Source: Roseomonas sp. 18066 (GTDB lineage: Bacteria; Pseudomonadota; Alphaproteobacteria; Acetobacterales; Acetobacteraceae). Taken from it: a stretch of 39,855 nt of DNA. The DNA is taken from NCBI RefSeq assembly GCF_902706185.1, contig NZ_CACSJM010000043.1, positions 1-39,855 of the forward strand. Reading direction: 5' to 3'. A program made the translations under genes and the position numbers. How positions within the stretch are numbered: the first letter of the stretch is position 1; each line of letters starts with the position of its first letter. Below are positions 15,600 through 24,270 of the stretch, one piece after another. The notes beneath the pieces were generated by a model. The model was not told where the DNA came from. It saw nothing but the letters and a program-made list of their open reading frames with translations, and made no database searches.

Positions 15600-16324
15600 C
15601 GCGTCTCACGCCAGGCGGCCAGCGCCGCCCCCGACAGCGCGCCGGCCAGCAGCGGCAGCGGCGAGGGGATGCCCAGGTGCTGCGACGCCAGCGCCACCGC
15701 CCCGGCCAGGGCCCAGGGTGCCAGGTCGCGCGCCGGCCCGCGCCACAGCGGCACCAGCAGTCCGGAAAACGCCGCGATGCCACCGAAATACAGCGGATGC
15801 CCGGCCGGCAGCTGCACCGCGCCGCCCAGCAGGTGTCCGGCCGCCGAGGCCGCCATCCAGGCCACCCACAGCGACAGCCCCAGCCCCAGCAGCACCCCGG
15901 CATCGCGCCCGCCGGCCCGCTGGTCGGCCATGGTCAGCGCGAAGGAATGGTCGACCAGCGTCGCCAGCGACCCCCACAGCCGCCAGCCGCGCAGCTTGTC
16001 GAGCCACGGCGCCAGCGCCGCGCCCATCGGCGCCATGCGGATATTGACCACGCCGGCGGCCAGGATGACCGCCAGCACCGGCGCCGGGTCGGCCCACATC
16101 TCCAGCGCCAGCAGCTGCGCGGCGCCGGCATAGACGATGCCCGACATCAGCAGCGTCTCGAGCAGGCTGAGCCCCTTGCCGGCGGAAATCACGCCGACCA
16201 CCAGGCCGAAGGGCAGCAGCCCGATCCACAGCGGCAGCGCCATGCGGGCGCCGCGCCAGACGCCGGCGCGGGTGAAGACCACCGGGTTGCGCGGCGGCGC
16301 GTCGGTCACGGGTGCTTGGGTCAT
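15596..16324 (-). CDS. azlC: AzlC-type branched-chain amino acid export permease
   Basis: Large subunit of the AzlCD exporter, 242 aa, with about seven to eight hydrophobic segments. Family marks are the early PFGLVVGVIS segment, SGIVYAGAAQLLALEMW, and NIRMAPMGAAL. The ATG at 16324 is preferred over a GTG at 16339 because GAGG ends 5 nt before it. It follows recX after 7 bp on the same strand, suggesting one transcript recX-azlC-azlD. Confidence 0.87.
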   Translation of the reverse strand: MTQAPVTDAPPRNPVVFTRAGVWRGARMALPLWIGLLPFGLVVGVISAGKGLSLLETLLMSGIVYAGAAQLLALEMWADPAPVLAVILAAGVVNIRMAPMGAALAPWLDKLRGWRLWGSLATLVDHSFALTMADQRAGGRDAGVLLGLGLSLWVAWMAASAAGHLLGGAVQLPAGHPLYFGGIAAFSGLLVPLWRGPARDLAPWALAGAVALASQHLGIPSPLPLLAGALSGAALAAWRETR

Positions 16325-16331
16325 CGGCGCC

Positions 16332-16937
16332 TCAGCCACGGCGGGCGGCGATCAGCCGGTCCTCGGCCTCCTCGCGCTCCATGGCCATGGCGCGGCTGGC
16401 GATGTCCTGGCCGAAGCCGGCGCGGGCCAGCGCGCCCATCGTCTTCATCCGGGCGGCGAGATCCGGGGGCTCGGTGGCGAAGGGCCCGGCGCGGCGGCGC
16501 TTCAACTGGCCCAGCGCCGCGGCCAGCTCGTCCGGCGGCGCCGCTTCCAGCACCGAATCGGCGGTGTCGGGGGTGACGCCGCGGGCCGCCAGATGCGCGC
16601 GGATGGCGCGTTGCGAGCGGCCGGACTGGTTCAGCCGCCGGGCGCGGCTGGCGGCGAAGGCGGCGTCGTCCACCGCGCCGGCGGCGGTCAGCTTGGCGGC
16701 GACCTCGGCGATATCGGCGCGGGCGCGCAGAATGACGGCGGCGATGGTCTCGCTGTCCTGGCCCTCGGCCTCGGCGCGGCGGGCCCAGCGGTCGACGCGG
16801 CGGGCCAGCACCCGGGCCAGGCCGAGCTCGGTCGCCGCGAAGCGCGCCAGGTGCTTCAGCGCCGCCTCGCGCAGCCGGGTCGCGTCGGGGGCGCGCCCGG
16901 CCGGGATCGGGCCGCGTCGTTCCTGGCGTTTTTCCAT
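16332..16937 (-). CDS. recX: RecX family regulatory protein
   Basis: A 201-aa RecX. These proteins bind RecA filaments and restrain recombinase activity. The helical repeats are visible, with the family-typical AFAASRARRLNQSGRSQRAI (residues about 92-111) followed by RAHLAARGV. It is somewhat longer than enterobacterial RecX, as common in alphaproteobacteria, with an Arg-rich N-terminus. recA is not in the window. ATG at 16937; no strong ribosome site. Downstream genes azlC-azlD are close enough to be cotranscribed. Confidence 0.85.
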   Translation of the reverse strand: MEKRQERRGPIPAGRAPDATRLREAALKHLARFAATELGLARVLARRVDRWARRAEAEGQDSETIAAVILRARADIAEVAAKLTAAGAVDDAAFAASRARRLNQSGRSQRAIRAHLAARGVTPDTADSVLEAAPPDELAAALGQLKRRRAGPFATEPPDLAARMKTMGALARAGFGQDIASRAMAMEREEAEDRLIAARRG

Positions 16938-16999
16938 GACCGGGGGTTTTTGCCACGCGCGCCCGCCCGGGTCAGGAGGCTGCGCACAAAAACGCCCAT

Positions 17000-17031
17000 A
17001 AAAAAACGCCCCGGGGACAGGCCCCGGGGCG
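17000..17031 (-). terminator. Rho-independent terminator of the Pro/Gly-rich exported protein gene
   Basis: On the minus strand a perfect 10-bp stem CGCCCCGGGG / CCCCGGGGCG with a 5-nt loop is followed directly by seven U (A-run at 17000-17006). It lies 34 nt after the stop of the 17065-17415 gene and ahead of recX, so it separates the two transcripts. Confidence 0.9.
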
Positions 17032-17064
17032 ATGCAAAGGTGGAGAGGTCGTCTTGGGGAAGAA

Positions 17065-17415
17065 TTAAGGCCGCGGCGCGCCGCTCTGGGCGGGGCCGGG
17101 GGTCGGGGTGCTCTGGCTCTGGCCGGTGATCGGCGGATTGGCGCCCGAGGGACCCTGGGTGGTGGCTTCCGGCACGCGCGGGCGGTCGATGCCGGGATTG
17201 CCGCTCTGCGCGGCGCCCGGGATCGGCGTGCCCGTCGGGTTGCCGGTGGTGGCCGGGTTGGCGCCGCTCGGGCCGATCGCCGGCGGCGTCGTGCCCATGC
17301 TGCTGCCGGGGGTCGGCTGGCCGGCGGCCGGGCCGGGGCCGGTGCCCTGGGCCATCGCCGCGCCGCTCAGGCCGATCAGGGCCGCCGCCGTCAGAGCCAG
17401 CATCGAGTTCCGCAT
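17065..17415 (-). CDS. Small exported Pro/Gly/Thr-rich protein
   Basis: A 116-aa protein of unknown function. It has a clean signal peptide (hydrophobic core LALTAAALIGLSG, probable cleavage after AMA). The mature part is low-complexity and rich in Pro, Gly, Thr, Ser and Asn, with no Cys or predicted fold. Two copies of a roughly 30-residue unit are recognisable, each starting GPSGANP and containing TPxPGxAQSG. The second of two in-frame ATGs is the start because AGGAGG lies exactly 6 nt before it; the first ATG touches the site. It has its own terminator and likely its own promoter, so it is a single-gene unit between recX and argD. Confidence 0.75.
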   Translation of the reverse strand: MRNSMLALTAAALIGLSGAAMAQGTGPGPAAGQPTPGSSMGTTPPAIGPSGANPATTGNPTGTPIPGAAQSGNPGIDRPRVPEATTQGPSGANPPITGQSQSTPTPGPAQSGAPRP

Positions 17416-17421
17416 TTGCAT

Positions 17422-17427
17422 CCTCCT
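17422..17427 (-). promoter_or_regulatory. Ribosome binding site deciding the start at 17415
   Basis: AGGAGG on the minus strand. Six bases separate it from the ATG at 17415, while the ATG at 17421 abuts it directly, so translation should begin at 17415. Confidence 0.75.
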
Positions 17428-17509
17428 GTCTTCGGGGGGCGCCGTGAGCGCCGCTGGTCTGACTAACGGCGCGACACGAAGGGAGTTTCGGAAAATGCTG
17501 CGCCCGCCT

Positions 17510-17538
17510 TTGACCCGGGCAGCGGTTTGCGGCAGACT
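17510..17538 (+). promoter_or_regulatory. Possible argD promoter
   Basis: TTGACC (17510-17515) and CAGACT (17533-17538) are 17 bp apart, about 90 bp before the argD start. The -35 is good and the -10 poor, so this is only a candidate. The sequence 17422-17630 otherwise contains no gene. Confidence 0.3.
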
Positions 17539-17630
17539 TTCCGTTTCCGCAGCCGGCCGCGCGATAGGCGTGCGGCCTGCGGAACATTCCCGCGGGCAAG
17601 CCCCCGCGGAACTCCCGGAGAGCGATAAGC

Positions 17631-18827
17631 GTGATCCCCGCCCTGATGCCGACCTACAACCGTGCCGACCTTGCTTTCGAGCGGGGCGAGGGCGCCTGGC
17701 TGTGGACGACCGACGGGCGACGAATGCTGGATTTCGGGTCGGGCATCGCCACCACCAGCATCGGGCATGCGCATCCGCACCTGGTGAAGACCGTCGCCGA
17801 GCAGGCGGCCAAGGTGATGCACGTCTCCAACCTCTACCGCGTGCCGCAGGCCGAGCGCCTGGCGGCGCGGCTGGTCGAGAGCTCCTTCGCCGACAGCGTC
17901 TTCTTCTGCAATTCGGGCGCCGAGGCGAACGAGGGCATGATGAAGGCCGTCCGCAAGTTCCACGCCGAGAGCGGCCATCCCGAGAAGTTCCGCTTCGTCT
18001 GCTTCGAGGGCGCCTTCCACGGCCGCACGCTGGCGACGCTGGCCGCCACCGGCAACGCCAAGTACCTGGAGGGCTTCGGCCCGCCGGTCGAAGGCTTCGA
18101 CCATGTGCCCTTCGGCAACATGAACGCGGTGCGCGACGCCATCGGCCCGAACACCGCCGGCATCATGATCGAGCCGATCCAGGGCGAGGGCGGCGTGCGC
18201 CCGGCTGACCTGCGCTTCCTGCGCGAGCTGCGCGCCGTCTGCGACGAATACGGCATTCTGCTCGCCCTGGACGAGGTCCAGACCGGCATGGGGCGTAGCG
18301 GCAAGCTCTGGGCCCACCAGTGGGCCGGGATCGAGCCGGACGTCATGTCCTCGGCCAAGGGCATCGGCGGCGGCTTCCCGCTCGGCGCCATCCTGGCGAA
18401 GGAGAAGGTGGCCCAGTATCTGAAGCCGGGCACCCATGGCACCACCTATGGCGGCAATCCGCTGGCCTGCTCGGCCGGCAACGCGGTGCTCGACATCATC
18501 CTGGCCCCGGGCTTCCTGGACCAGGTGGACCGCGTCGCCCGCTATCTGTGGCAGGGCATGGGCGCCCTGGCCGAGCGCCATCCGGAGGTCGCCAGCGGCG
18601 TCCGTGGCGCCGGCCTGCTGATCGGCCTGCAGCTGACGCCCGCGGTGTCGAATGCCGCGATGCAGGCGGCCGCCGTGGATGAAGGCCTGCTGACCGTCGC
18701 CGCCGGGCAGAACGTGCTGCGCGTGGCGCCGTCGCTGATCATCACCGAGGCCGAGGTCGACGCGGCGCTGGCCATGCTGGACCGCGCCGCCGCCAAGCTG
18801 ACGCCGGCCAAGGTCGCTGCACTATGA
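17631..18827 (+). CDS. argD: Acetylornithine aminotransferase
   Basis: Class III PLP aminotransferase converting N-acetylglutamate semialdehyde to N-acetylornithine; it may also serve succinyl-diaminopimelate aminotransfer in lysine synthesis. The 398-aa product has [20 protein letters not shown], the [14 protein letters not shown] metal-like motif and PLP lysine K243 in [14 protein letters not shown]. The GTG at 17631 is preceded by GGAG 10 nt upstream. Its stop overlaps the argF ATG (ATGA), giving a coupled argD-argF pair as in many alphaproteobacteria. Confidence 0.95.
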   Translation: MIPALMPTYNRADLAFERGEGAWLWTTDGRRMLDFGSGIATTSIGHAHPHLVKTVAEQAAKVMHVSNLYRVPQAERLAARLVESSFADSVFFCNSGAEANEGMMKAVRKFHAESGHPEKFRFVCFEGAFHGRTLATLAATGNAKYLEGFGPPVEGFDHVPFGNMNAVRDAIGPNTAGIMIEPIQGEGGVRPADLRFLRELRAVCDEYGILLALDEVQTGMGRSGKLWAHQWAGIEPDVMSSAKGIGGGFPLGAILAKEKVAQYLKPGTHGTTYGGNPLACSAGNAVLDIILAPGFLDQVDRVARYLWQGMGALAERHPEVASGVRGAGLLIGLQLTPAVSNAAMQAAAVDEGLLTVAAGQNVLRVAPSLIITEAEVDAALAMLDRAAAKLTPAKVAAL

Positions 18828-19795
18828 GCGCTGCGCTGAGGCCGGTGGGCCGCATCGACGCGAAGGGGGAGGGGGCTGCGAAGCCCCCTCGCCACTTCCT
18901 GGAGCTGTCGGATTTCGAGCCCGCCACCCTGCGGCACATGCTGGACCTCGCGGTCAGCACCAAGCAGGGCGCGCTGAAGGAAAAGCCTCTCGCCGGGAAG
19001 AGCATCGCGCTCATCTTCGAGAAGCCCTCGACCCGCACCCGCGTCTCCTTCGAGGTGGGCATCCGCCAGCTCGGCGGCGACCCGCTGGTGCTCTCGGCCA
19101 AGGACATGCAGCTGGGCCGTGGCGAGAGCGTGGCCGACACCGCCCGCGTGCTGTCGCGGTATGTCGACGCCATCATGCTGCGCACCGACAGCGTGGCCAA
19201 GCTGCGCGCCCTGGCCGAGCATGCCACGGTGCCGGTGATCAACGGCCTGACCGATGTCTCGCATCCCTGCCAGCTGATGGCCGATATCCTCACCTTCGAG
19301 GAGCATCGCGGCCCCATCGCCGGCAAGGTCGTGGCCTGGACCGGCGACGGCAACAACGTGGCGCAGAGCTTCATCCAGGCCGCGGCGCGCTTCAACTTCA
19401 CCCTGCGCCTGGCGACGCCGCCGGAGCTGGCGCCGCCGGCCCAGCTGGTCGACTGGGCGCGGCGCGAGGGCGCCAATATCGAGCTGCATGCCGACCCGAT
19501 CGCCGCGGTGCAGGGCGCCGACTGCGTGGTGACCGACACCTGGGTCAGCATGTCGGACGAGAAGGAGGACGGGCCCACCGCCCGCCACAACATGCTGATC
19601 CCCTACCAGCTGAACGCGGCGCTGCTGAAGCATGCGGCCAAGGATGCGCTGGTGATGCATTGCCTGCCGGCGCATCGCGGCGAGGAGATCACCGAGGAGG
19701 TGATCGAGGGCCCGCAAAGCGTCGTCTTCGACGAGGCCGAGAACCGGCTGCACGCGCAGAAGGGCGTGCTGCTCTGGGCTCTGGCCGGGCTGTGA
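18824..19795 (+). CDS. argF: Ornithine carbamoyltransferase
   Basis: Makes citrulline from ornithine and carbamoyl phosphate. The 323-aa product carries the carbamoyl-phosphate loop STRTR (residues 69-73), HPCQ, and the ornithine-site [11 protein letters not shown]. The N-terminus is about 20 residues longer than usual before PRHFLELSD. The extension is encoded in part by a perfect GC-rich hairpin sequence (18870-18889) that looks like a repeat inserted in frame. The gene overlaps argD by 4 nt and is closed by a strong terminator. Confidence 0.95.
   Translation: MSAALRPVGRIDAKGEGAAKPPRHFLELSDFEPATLRHMLDLAVSTKQGALKEKPLAGKSIALIFEKPSTRTRVSFEVGIRQLGGDPLVLSAKDMQLGRGESVADTARVLSRYVDAIMLRTDSVAKLRALAEHATVPVINGLTDVSHPCQLMADILTFEEHRGPIAGKVVAWTGDGNNVAQSFIQAAARFNFTLRLATPPELAPPAQLVDWARREGANIELHADPIAAVQGADCVVTDTWVSMSDEKEDGPTARHNMLIPYQLNAALLKHAAKDALVMHCLPAHRGEEITEEVIEGPQSVVFDEAENRLHAQKGVLLWALAGL
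18870..18889 (+). repeat. In-frame palindrome in the argF N-terminal extension
   Basis: Eight-bp arms AGGGGGCT / AGCCCCCT around GCGA, a stable GNRA-type tetraloop in RNA, encoding part of GEGAAKPP. It resembles the intergenic hairpin AGGGGC-GGA-GCCCCT at 25741. It could be a repeat fragment tolerated in coding sequence or a hairpin affecting argF translation. Confidence 0.6.
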
Positions 19796-19831
19796 TCTGA
19801 GGGCCCTCCGCGGGGGGCTGGCGACGGGAAA

Positions 19832-19863
19832 GGGCGTCCGGCAGCAGCCGGGCGCCCTTTTTT
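19832..19863 (+). terminator. Rho-independent terminator of argD-argF
   Basis: An 11-bp stem GGGCGUCCGGC / GCCGGGCGCCC (one G-U pair) with an AGCA loop is followed by six U, 37 nt after the argF stop. Confidence 0.92.
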
Positions 19864-20115
19864 CATGTCCGCGCCGTAATGCCGCGAATGCTGCGCTGCA
19901 CATTGCTTTCAGTTCATGTTTACGCAGAGCGTAATCAGGGTCTGGCGCCAATTTTGAGCCGGCACCCGCGAAAGCATGCGAAAAACGCGGTCCGGCGCCG
20001 CGGTTTGCTTCCCTTTCATCCGAATCGTCTAAATTAAAAACTGTCTTATTAACGAATCAGAAAGGCCCCTGCGCTTCCTTCCACTTTCCCCCCACCCCCC
20101 TGCCGGGAAGCTCCG
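19864..20115 (+). promoter_or_regulatory. Control region of the chemoreceptor gene
   Basis: The 320 bp between argF and the chemoreceptor hold no gene. After the argF terminator there is a perfect dyad TTACGC-AGA-GCGTAA (19920-19934), a possible operator. There is also a candidate promoter with TTGCTT (20005-20010) and TCTAAA (20028-20033) 17 bp apart. An AT-rich stretch (20028-20056) follows. The activator or sigma factor cannot be named. Confidence 0.35.
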
Positions 20116-21816
20116 ATGGCCCTGTTCCGCCTGCTCGCCGCCCTCCCGCGACGCCTGGGCGTCGTCACCTGCCTGCTCGCCGTGACGCTCTGCTCGGTGC
20201 TGGTCGCCGCCGAGGTCGTCTCCGCCGTCCTCGTCGCCGAGGTCCGCCGCGACACGCTGCAGGATTCGCAGGTCCGGCTGGACAGCAACCTCGGCACCAT
20301 GAAGGCGCTGCTGGCGCAGCAGGGGCGGCAATGGTCGCTGCAGGACGGCCAGCTGCTGCTGGACGGCAGGCCGCAGAACGACCGCAACGAGGTGGTGGAC
20401 ATCGTCAAGGAGGTGGCCGGCGGCGTCGCCACCCTCTTCGCCGGCGATGTGCGGGTCGCCACCAATGTGCGCACCGCCACCGGCGGCCGCGCCGTCGGCA
20501 CCCGGCTGGCGCCCGGCCCGGCGCATGACGCCGTCTTCGCCCGGGGCGAAAGCTATCGCGGCACCGCCATGATCCTGGGCGCGCCGCACCAGACCATCTA
20601 CGAGCCGATCCGCGATGCCGCCGGCAAGGTGATCGGCCTGATGTTCGTCGGCCAGCCGCTGGCCGCCGTCGAGGCGCGGCTCGACGGGCTGGAAATGCAG
20701 GGCATGCTGCTGGGCGGCGGCATCGCCGTGGTGATCGGCCTGGTCGCCTGGCTGCTGACCCGGCTGGCGCTGCGCCCGCTGAAGGGGCTGGCCGCCGCGG
20801 TGCATGCCATCGCCGAGGGCCGCCTGGACCTGGAGCCCCCCTGCACCGACCGCCGCGACCTGTTGGGAGAAATCGGCCGCGCCGTGCAGCGCCTGGCCGA
20901 GGGCGGCCGCCAGGCGCGCCGGCTGGAGCAGGAGGCCGCCGCCAGCCGTGCCCGCGCCGGCGAGGAGCGCCGCGCCATGCAGCAGGGCCTGGCCGGCGAG
21001 ATCGAGCGCGCCGTCGGCGGCATCGCCATCGGCCTGTCGGAGGAGGTGGCGCGGCTGAACGGCGCTGCCAGCCTGCTGGCCCAGGGCACCACCCAGGCCG
21101 AGCGCGATGCCGGCGTGGTCGCCGACCGCGCGCGCGGCGCGACCGAGAATGTCGGCGCCGTCGCTGCCGCCGCCGAGCAGCTGGCTGCCAGCATCAGCGA
21201 GATCAGCCGCCGGGTGACCGAGGGTGCCGGTGTCGCCCGCGACGCGGTGGTCGCCGCCGAGGCCTCGGATTCCACCGTCGCCGGCCTGTCCGCCGCCGCC
21301 GACCGGATCGGCGACGTCGTCCGCCTGATCGCCGACATCGCCGGCCAGACCAATCTTCTCGCCCTCAATGCCACCATCGAGGCCGCCCGCGCCGGCGAGG
21401 CCGGCAAGGGCTTCGCCGTCGTCGCCTCCGAGGTGAAGACCCTGGCCAGCCAGACGGCCAAGGCCACCGAGGAGATCGCCACCCAGATCGGCGCCATGCG
21501 GGGCGCCACCAGCCAGGCGGTGCAGGCGGTGCGCGGCATCGCCGCAGCCGTCGGTCGGATGGACGAGGTGACGGCGGCCATCGCCTCGGCCGTCGAGGAG
21601 CAGGGGGCGGCCACCCGTGAGATCGCCCGCAACGCCGCCGCCGCCGCCGCCGGCACCGAGGGCGCGGCGCAGAGCACCGTGGCGCTGACCGAGCATGTCT
21701 CGGCCGCCGCCGCGGCGCTGGAGGGGCTGCGCGGCGCCACCGGCGCCGTCGGCCGCCAGGGCGAGGCGCTGCAGCAGGAGCTGTCCGGCGTCGTCACCCG
21801 GCTTCGCGCCGCCTGA
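20116..21816 (+). CDS. Methyl-accepting chemotaxis protein with single-Cache sensor
   Basis: A 566-aa transmembrane chemoreceptor. Order: helix at about residues 15-43; a periplasmic sensor to about 190 with the single-Cache pattern ([39 protein letters not shown]); second helix at about 196-217; HAMP; then the long signalling hairpin. The CheA/CheW-binding tip is unmistakable ([19 protein letters not shown] at about 409-427, then GKGFAVVA). There is no C-terminal CheR-tethering pentapeptide. The ligand is unknown; Cache sensors of this type often bind small organic acids. No che genes are nearby, so it is an orphan receptor, placed between argF and hslO, which are adjacent in many relatives. 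Confidence 0.93.
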   Translation: MALFRLLAALPRRLGVVTCLLAVTLCSVLVAAEVVSAVLVAEVRRDTLQDSQVRLDSNLGTMKALLAQQGRQWSLQDGQLLLDGRPQNDRNEVVDIVKEVAGGVATLFAGDVRVATNVRTATGGRAVGTRLAPGPAHDAVFARGESYRGTAMILGAPHQTIYEPIRDAAGKVIGLMFVGQPLAAVEARLDGLEMQGMLLGGGIAVVIGLVAWLLTRLALRPLKGLAAAVHAIAEGRLDLEPPCTDRRDLLGEIGRAVQRLAEGGRQARRLEQEAAASRARAGEERRAMQQGLAGEIERAVGGIAIGLSEEVARLNGAASLLAQGTTQAERDAGVVADRARGATENVGAVAAAAEQLAASISEISRRVTEGAGVARDAVVAAEASDSTVAGLSAAADRIGDVVRLIADIAGQTNLLALNATIEAARAGEAGKGFAVVASEVKTLASQTAKATEEIATQIGAMRGATSQAVQAVRGIAAAVGRMDEVTAAIASAVEEQGAATREIARNAAAAAAGTEGAAQSTVALTEHVSAAAAALEGLRGATGAVGRQGEALQQELSGVVTRLRAA

Positions 21817-21876
21817 CTTTCTGTCGGTGCCCTGGCCCCTCTCGGCGCCGGCCGCTAGAGACACCATCTAGAGGTC

Positions 21877-23079
21877 ATGGCGGAAGAAGGGTCAGGGTCG
21901 ATGCGGTTCGATGTGGCGATCGTGGGCGGCGGGCCGGCCGGGCTGGCCCTGGCGAGCTCGCTGGGCGGCAGCGGGCTGACCGTGGCCGTCATCGAGCAGC
22001 AGCCCGAGCCAGCCCTGGCCGAGGCGGGTTTCGACGGGCGCGAGATCGCGCTGACGCATCATTCACAGGCAATCCTGAAGGCGCTCGGCGCCTGGGACCT
22101 CATTCCGGAGGACAGCATATCGCCGCTGCGCGAGGCGCGGGTGCTGAATGGCGGCTCCGGCTATGCGCTGCGCTTCGACACCAGCGGCCGCGCCGAGAGC
22201 GAGCTCGGCAAGCTGGTGTCCAACCACAGCCTGCGCCGGGCGCTGTACCGCACCGCCATCGACAGGCCGGGCGTCACCCTGCTGGCGGGGACCAAGGTTC
22301 TTTCCCTGTCCACCGGGCTGGAGGGGGCCGAGGTCACCCTGGCAAACGGGGAAAAGATCGAGGCCCGGCTGCTGGTCGCCGCCGACAGCCGCTTCTCCCG
22401 CGCGCGCGAGGCGCTGGGCATCGCCGCCGAGACCCGCGACTTCGGCAAGAAGATGATGGTCTGCCGGCTGCGCCACGAGGCGCCGCACCAGGGCGTGGCC
22501 ACCGAATGGTTCGACTATGGCCAGACCATCGCCATGCTGCCGCTGAACGGGAATTACTCCTCCGCCGTCATCACCCTGCCGCCCGACGAGATGGCGGCGC
22601 TCGAGGCGATGGACGAAGCAGACTTCGGGGTCGAGCTGGCGCGGCGCTACCGCCAGCGGCTGGGCGCCATGACGCTGGTCAGCAGCCGCCACGTCTATCC
22701 GCTGGTCGCCGTCTATGCCGAGCGTTTCTGCGCATCCCGCGCCGTGCTGATCGGCGATGCCGCGGTGGGGATGCATCCCGTCACCGCGCATGGCTTCAAC
22801 TTCGGCCTGCGCGGCCAGGCGGCGCTGGCCGGGCTGGTGTTGGAAGCGCATGCCGCCGGGCGCGACATCGGCACGCCGCATCTGCTGCGCCGCTATGCCG
22901 CCGGGCATCGCCAGGCGACCCGGCCGCTCTACCTCGCCACCAATGCCACGGCGCTGATCTTCACCCAGGAAGGGCCCGGCGCCCGGCTGCTGCGCGCCGC
23001 CGCGCTGCGGCTCGGCAACCACCTGCGGCCGGTGCAGCAGCGCATCGTCTCGCAGCTGATGGAGAGCCGCGGCGCGTGA
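21877..23079 (+). CDS. ubiM: UbiH/UbiM-family FAD-dependent ubiquinone-biosynthesis hydroxylase
   Basis: A class A flavin monooxygenase of about 400 aa with the ADP-binding VGGGPAGLALA, the mid-protein ADSRFSRAR segment and the FAD-ribityl motif GDAAVGMHPVTAHGFNFGLR. The last differs from classical UbiH/UbiF (which have GQGFNLGLRD) and fits UbiM, a hydroxylase of the ubiquinone ring known in several proteobacteria. The UbiM label is from recalled family sequence and is less certain than the family. The start is 21877 or the ATG at 21901, just before RFDVAIVGGG; both have purine-rich sequence ahead. It lies 60 bp after the chemoreceptor and 100 bp before hslO. Confidence 0.82.
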   Translation: MAEEGSGSMRFDVAIVGGGPAGLALASSLGGSGLTVAVIEQQPEPALAEAGFDGREIALTHHSQAILKALGAWDLIPEDSISPLREARVLNGGSGYALRFDTSGRAESELGKLVSNHSLRRALYRTAIDRPGVTLLAGTKVLSLSTGLEGAEVTLANGEKIEARLLVAADSRFSRAREALGIAAETRDFGKKMMVCRLRHEAPHQGVATEWFDYGQTIAMLPLNGNYSSAVITLPPDEMAALEAMDEADFGVELARRYRQRLGAMTLVSSRHVYPLVAVYAERFCASRAVLIGDAAVGMHPVTAHGFNFGLRGQAALAGLVLEAHAAGRDIGTPHLLRRYAAGHRQATRPLYLATNATALIFTQEGPGARLLRAAALRLGNHLRPVQQRIVSQLMESRGA

Positions 23080-23179
23080 AGTGGGCAGGGCCGCGTATGG
23101 CAGGGCAGCGTTGCAGGCATCGAACCCGGCGCCCGGCTGCACTATCTATGCCCCCTGCACAGTTCCAGGCCCCTGCCGC

Positions 23180-24142
23180 GTGATCGACCCGACCTCCCCC
23201 TCTGCCACCCCGGATTTCCTCAACCATGACCGCGCGCCGGTGCCGCATCTGACGGTGCCGCGCGGCGTCACGCCCTTCCACCTGGAGAACAAGCCGGTGC
23301 GCGGGCGGCTGGTGCGGCTGGGCCCGCTGGCCGAGGCGCTGCTGACCCGCCACGACTATGCGCCGGAGGTGGCCGGGCTGCTCGGCCAGGGGCTGGCGTT
23401 GACCGCGGGCCTGGCCGCCGCGCTGAAGTTCCAGGGCAGCTTCAGCCTGCAGGCCAAGGGCGACGGCCCGGTCGGCATGCTGCTGGCCGATTGCACCGAT
23501 GCCGGCGCGCTGCGCGGCTATGCCCGGGCCGAGCCGCTGCCCGATAGCGACACGCCCCCCTCCGCCGAGGCGCTGCTGGGGAAGGGCTACATGGCCTTCA
23601 CCTGCGACCAGGGCCCGGACATGGAGCGCTACCAGGGCATCGTCGCCATCGAGGGCGACAGCCTGGCGGCGATGACCGGCGCCTATTTCGAAAGCTCCGA
23701 GCAGCTCGACGCCCGGGTCTGGCTCTATGCGGCGAAGACCCCTGGCGGCTGGCGCGCCTCGGCGCTGATCCTGGAGCGGGTGGCGGGCGCCGGCGGCATC
23801 GGCCTCGACCTCGACGCCGCCGCCCAGCAGGATGCCTGGGAGACCGCGCTGGTCCTGGCCTCGACGGTGACCGAGGCCGAGATGCTGGACGACGCCCTGG
23901 CCCCCGACCGGCTGCTGTTCCGCCTGTTCCATGCCGAGGGCCTGGCGCTCGACCGGCCGCGGCCGCTTTCCTATGGCTGCCGCTGCTCGCGCGCCAAGCT
24001 GGCCTCGGTGCTGAACGGCTTCGGCGCCGCCGACCTCGACCATATGGCCGAGGATGGCGTCATCACCATGACCTGCGAGTTCTGCAATGTCGGCTTCCGC
24101 TTCCAGCGCGAGGACGTGGCGACCGCCGCGGCCGGTGGCTGA
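23180..24142 (+). CDS. hslO: Redox-regulated chaperone Hsp33
   Basis: Holdase chaperone activated by oxidative unfolding in the cytoplasm. The C-terminal zinc site is complete: C267 and C269 in GCRCS, then C299 and C302 in CEFC, a CxC-X29-CxxC arrangement. The GTG at 23180 (VIDPTSPSATPDF) gives 320 aa; the frame extends upstream to 23081 but that part looks non-coding. In many alphaproteobacteria hslO follows argD-argF directly; here two genes and a terminator intervene. Confidence 0.92.
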   Translation: MIDPTSPSATPDFLNHDRAPVPHLTVPRGVTPFHLENKPVRGRLVRLGPLAEALLTRHDYAPEVAGLLGQGLALTAGLAAALKFQGSFSLQAKGDGPVGMLLADCTDAGALRGYARAEPLPDSDTPPSAEALLGKGYMAFTCDQGPDMERYQGIVAIEGDSLAAMTGAYFESSEQLDARVWLYAAKTPGGWRASALILERVAGAGGIGLDLDAAAQQDAWETALVLASTVTEAEMLDDALAPDRLLFRLFHAEGLALDRPRPLSYGCRCSRAKLASVLNGFGAADLDHMAEDGVITMTCEFCNVGFRFQREDVATAAAGG

Positions 24143-24270
24143 AGAGGGGCCGCTAGCCGATAGGGCCGGGACGTGACAGATAGGCGATGCCGGCAGGGCT
24201 GAGGCAGAGACACTGGTTGAGGCAGGGGTGGGCAGAAGCCGCGCCACCCGCGACGGGGGAGTTTCGGGGT

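Noticed and set aside
20028..20056. AT-rich sequence before the chemoreceptor as a CtrA site
   Set aside because: TTAA half-sites are present, but the spacing does not match TTAA-N7-TTAA.
21877..23079. Calling the flavin monooxygenase UbiH or UbiF
   Set aside because: The FAD motif reads MHPVTAHGFNFGLR rather than the LHPIAGQGFNLGLRD pattern of UbiH/UbiF, so UbiM fits better.
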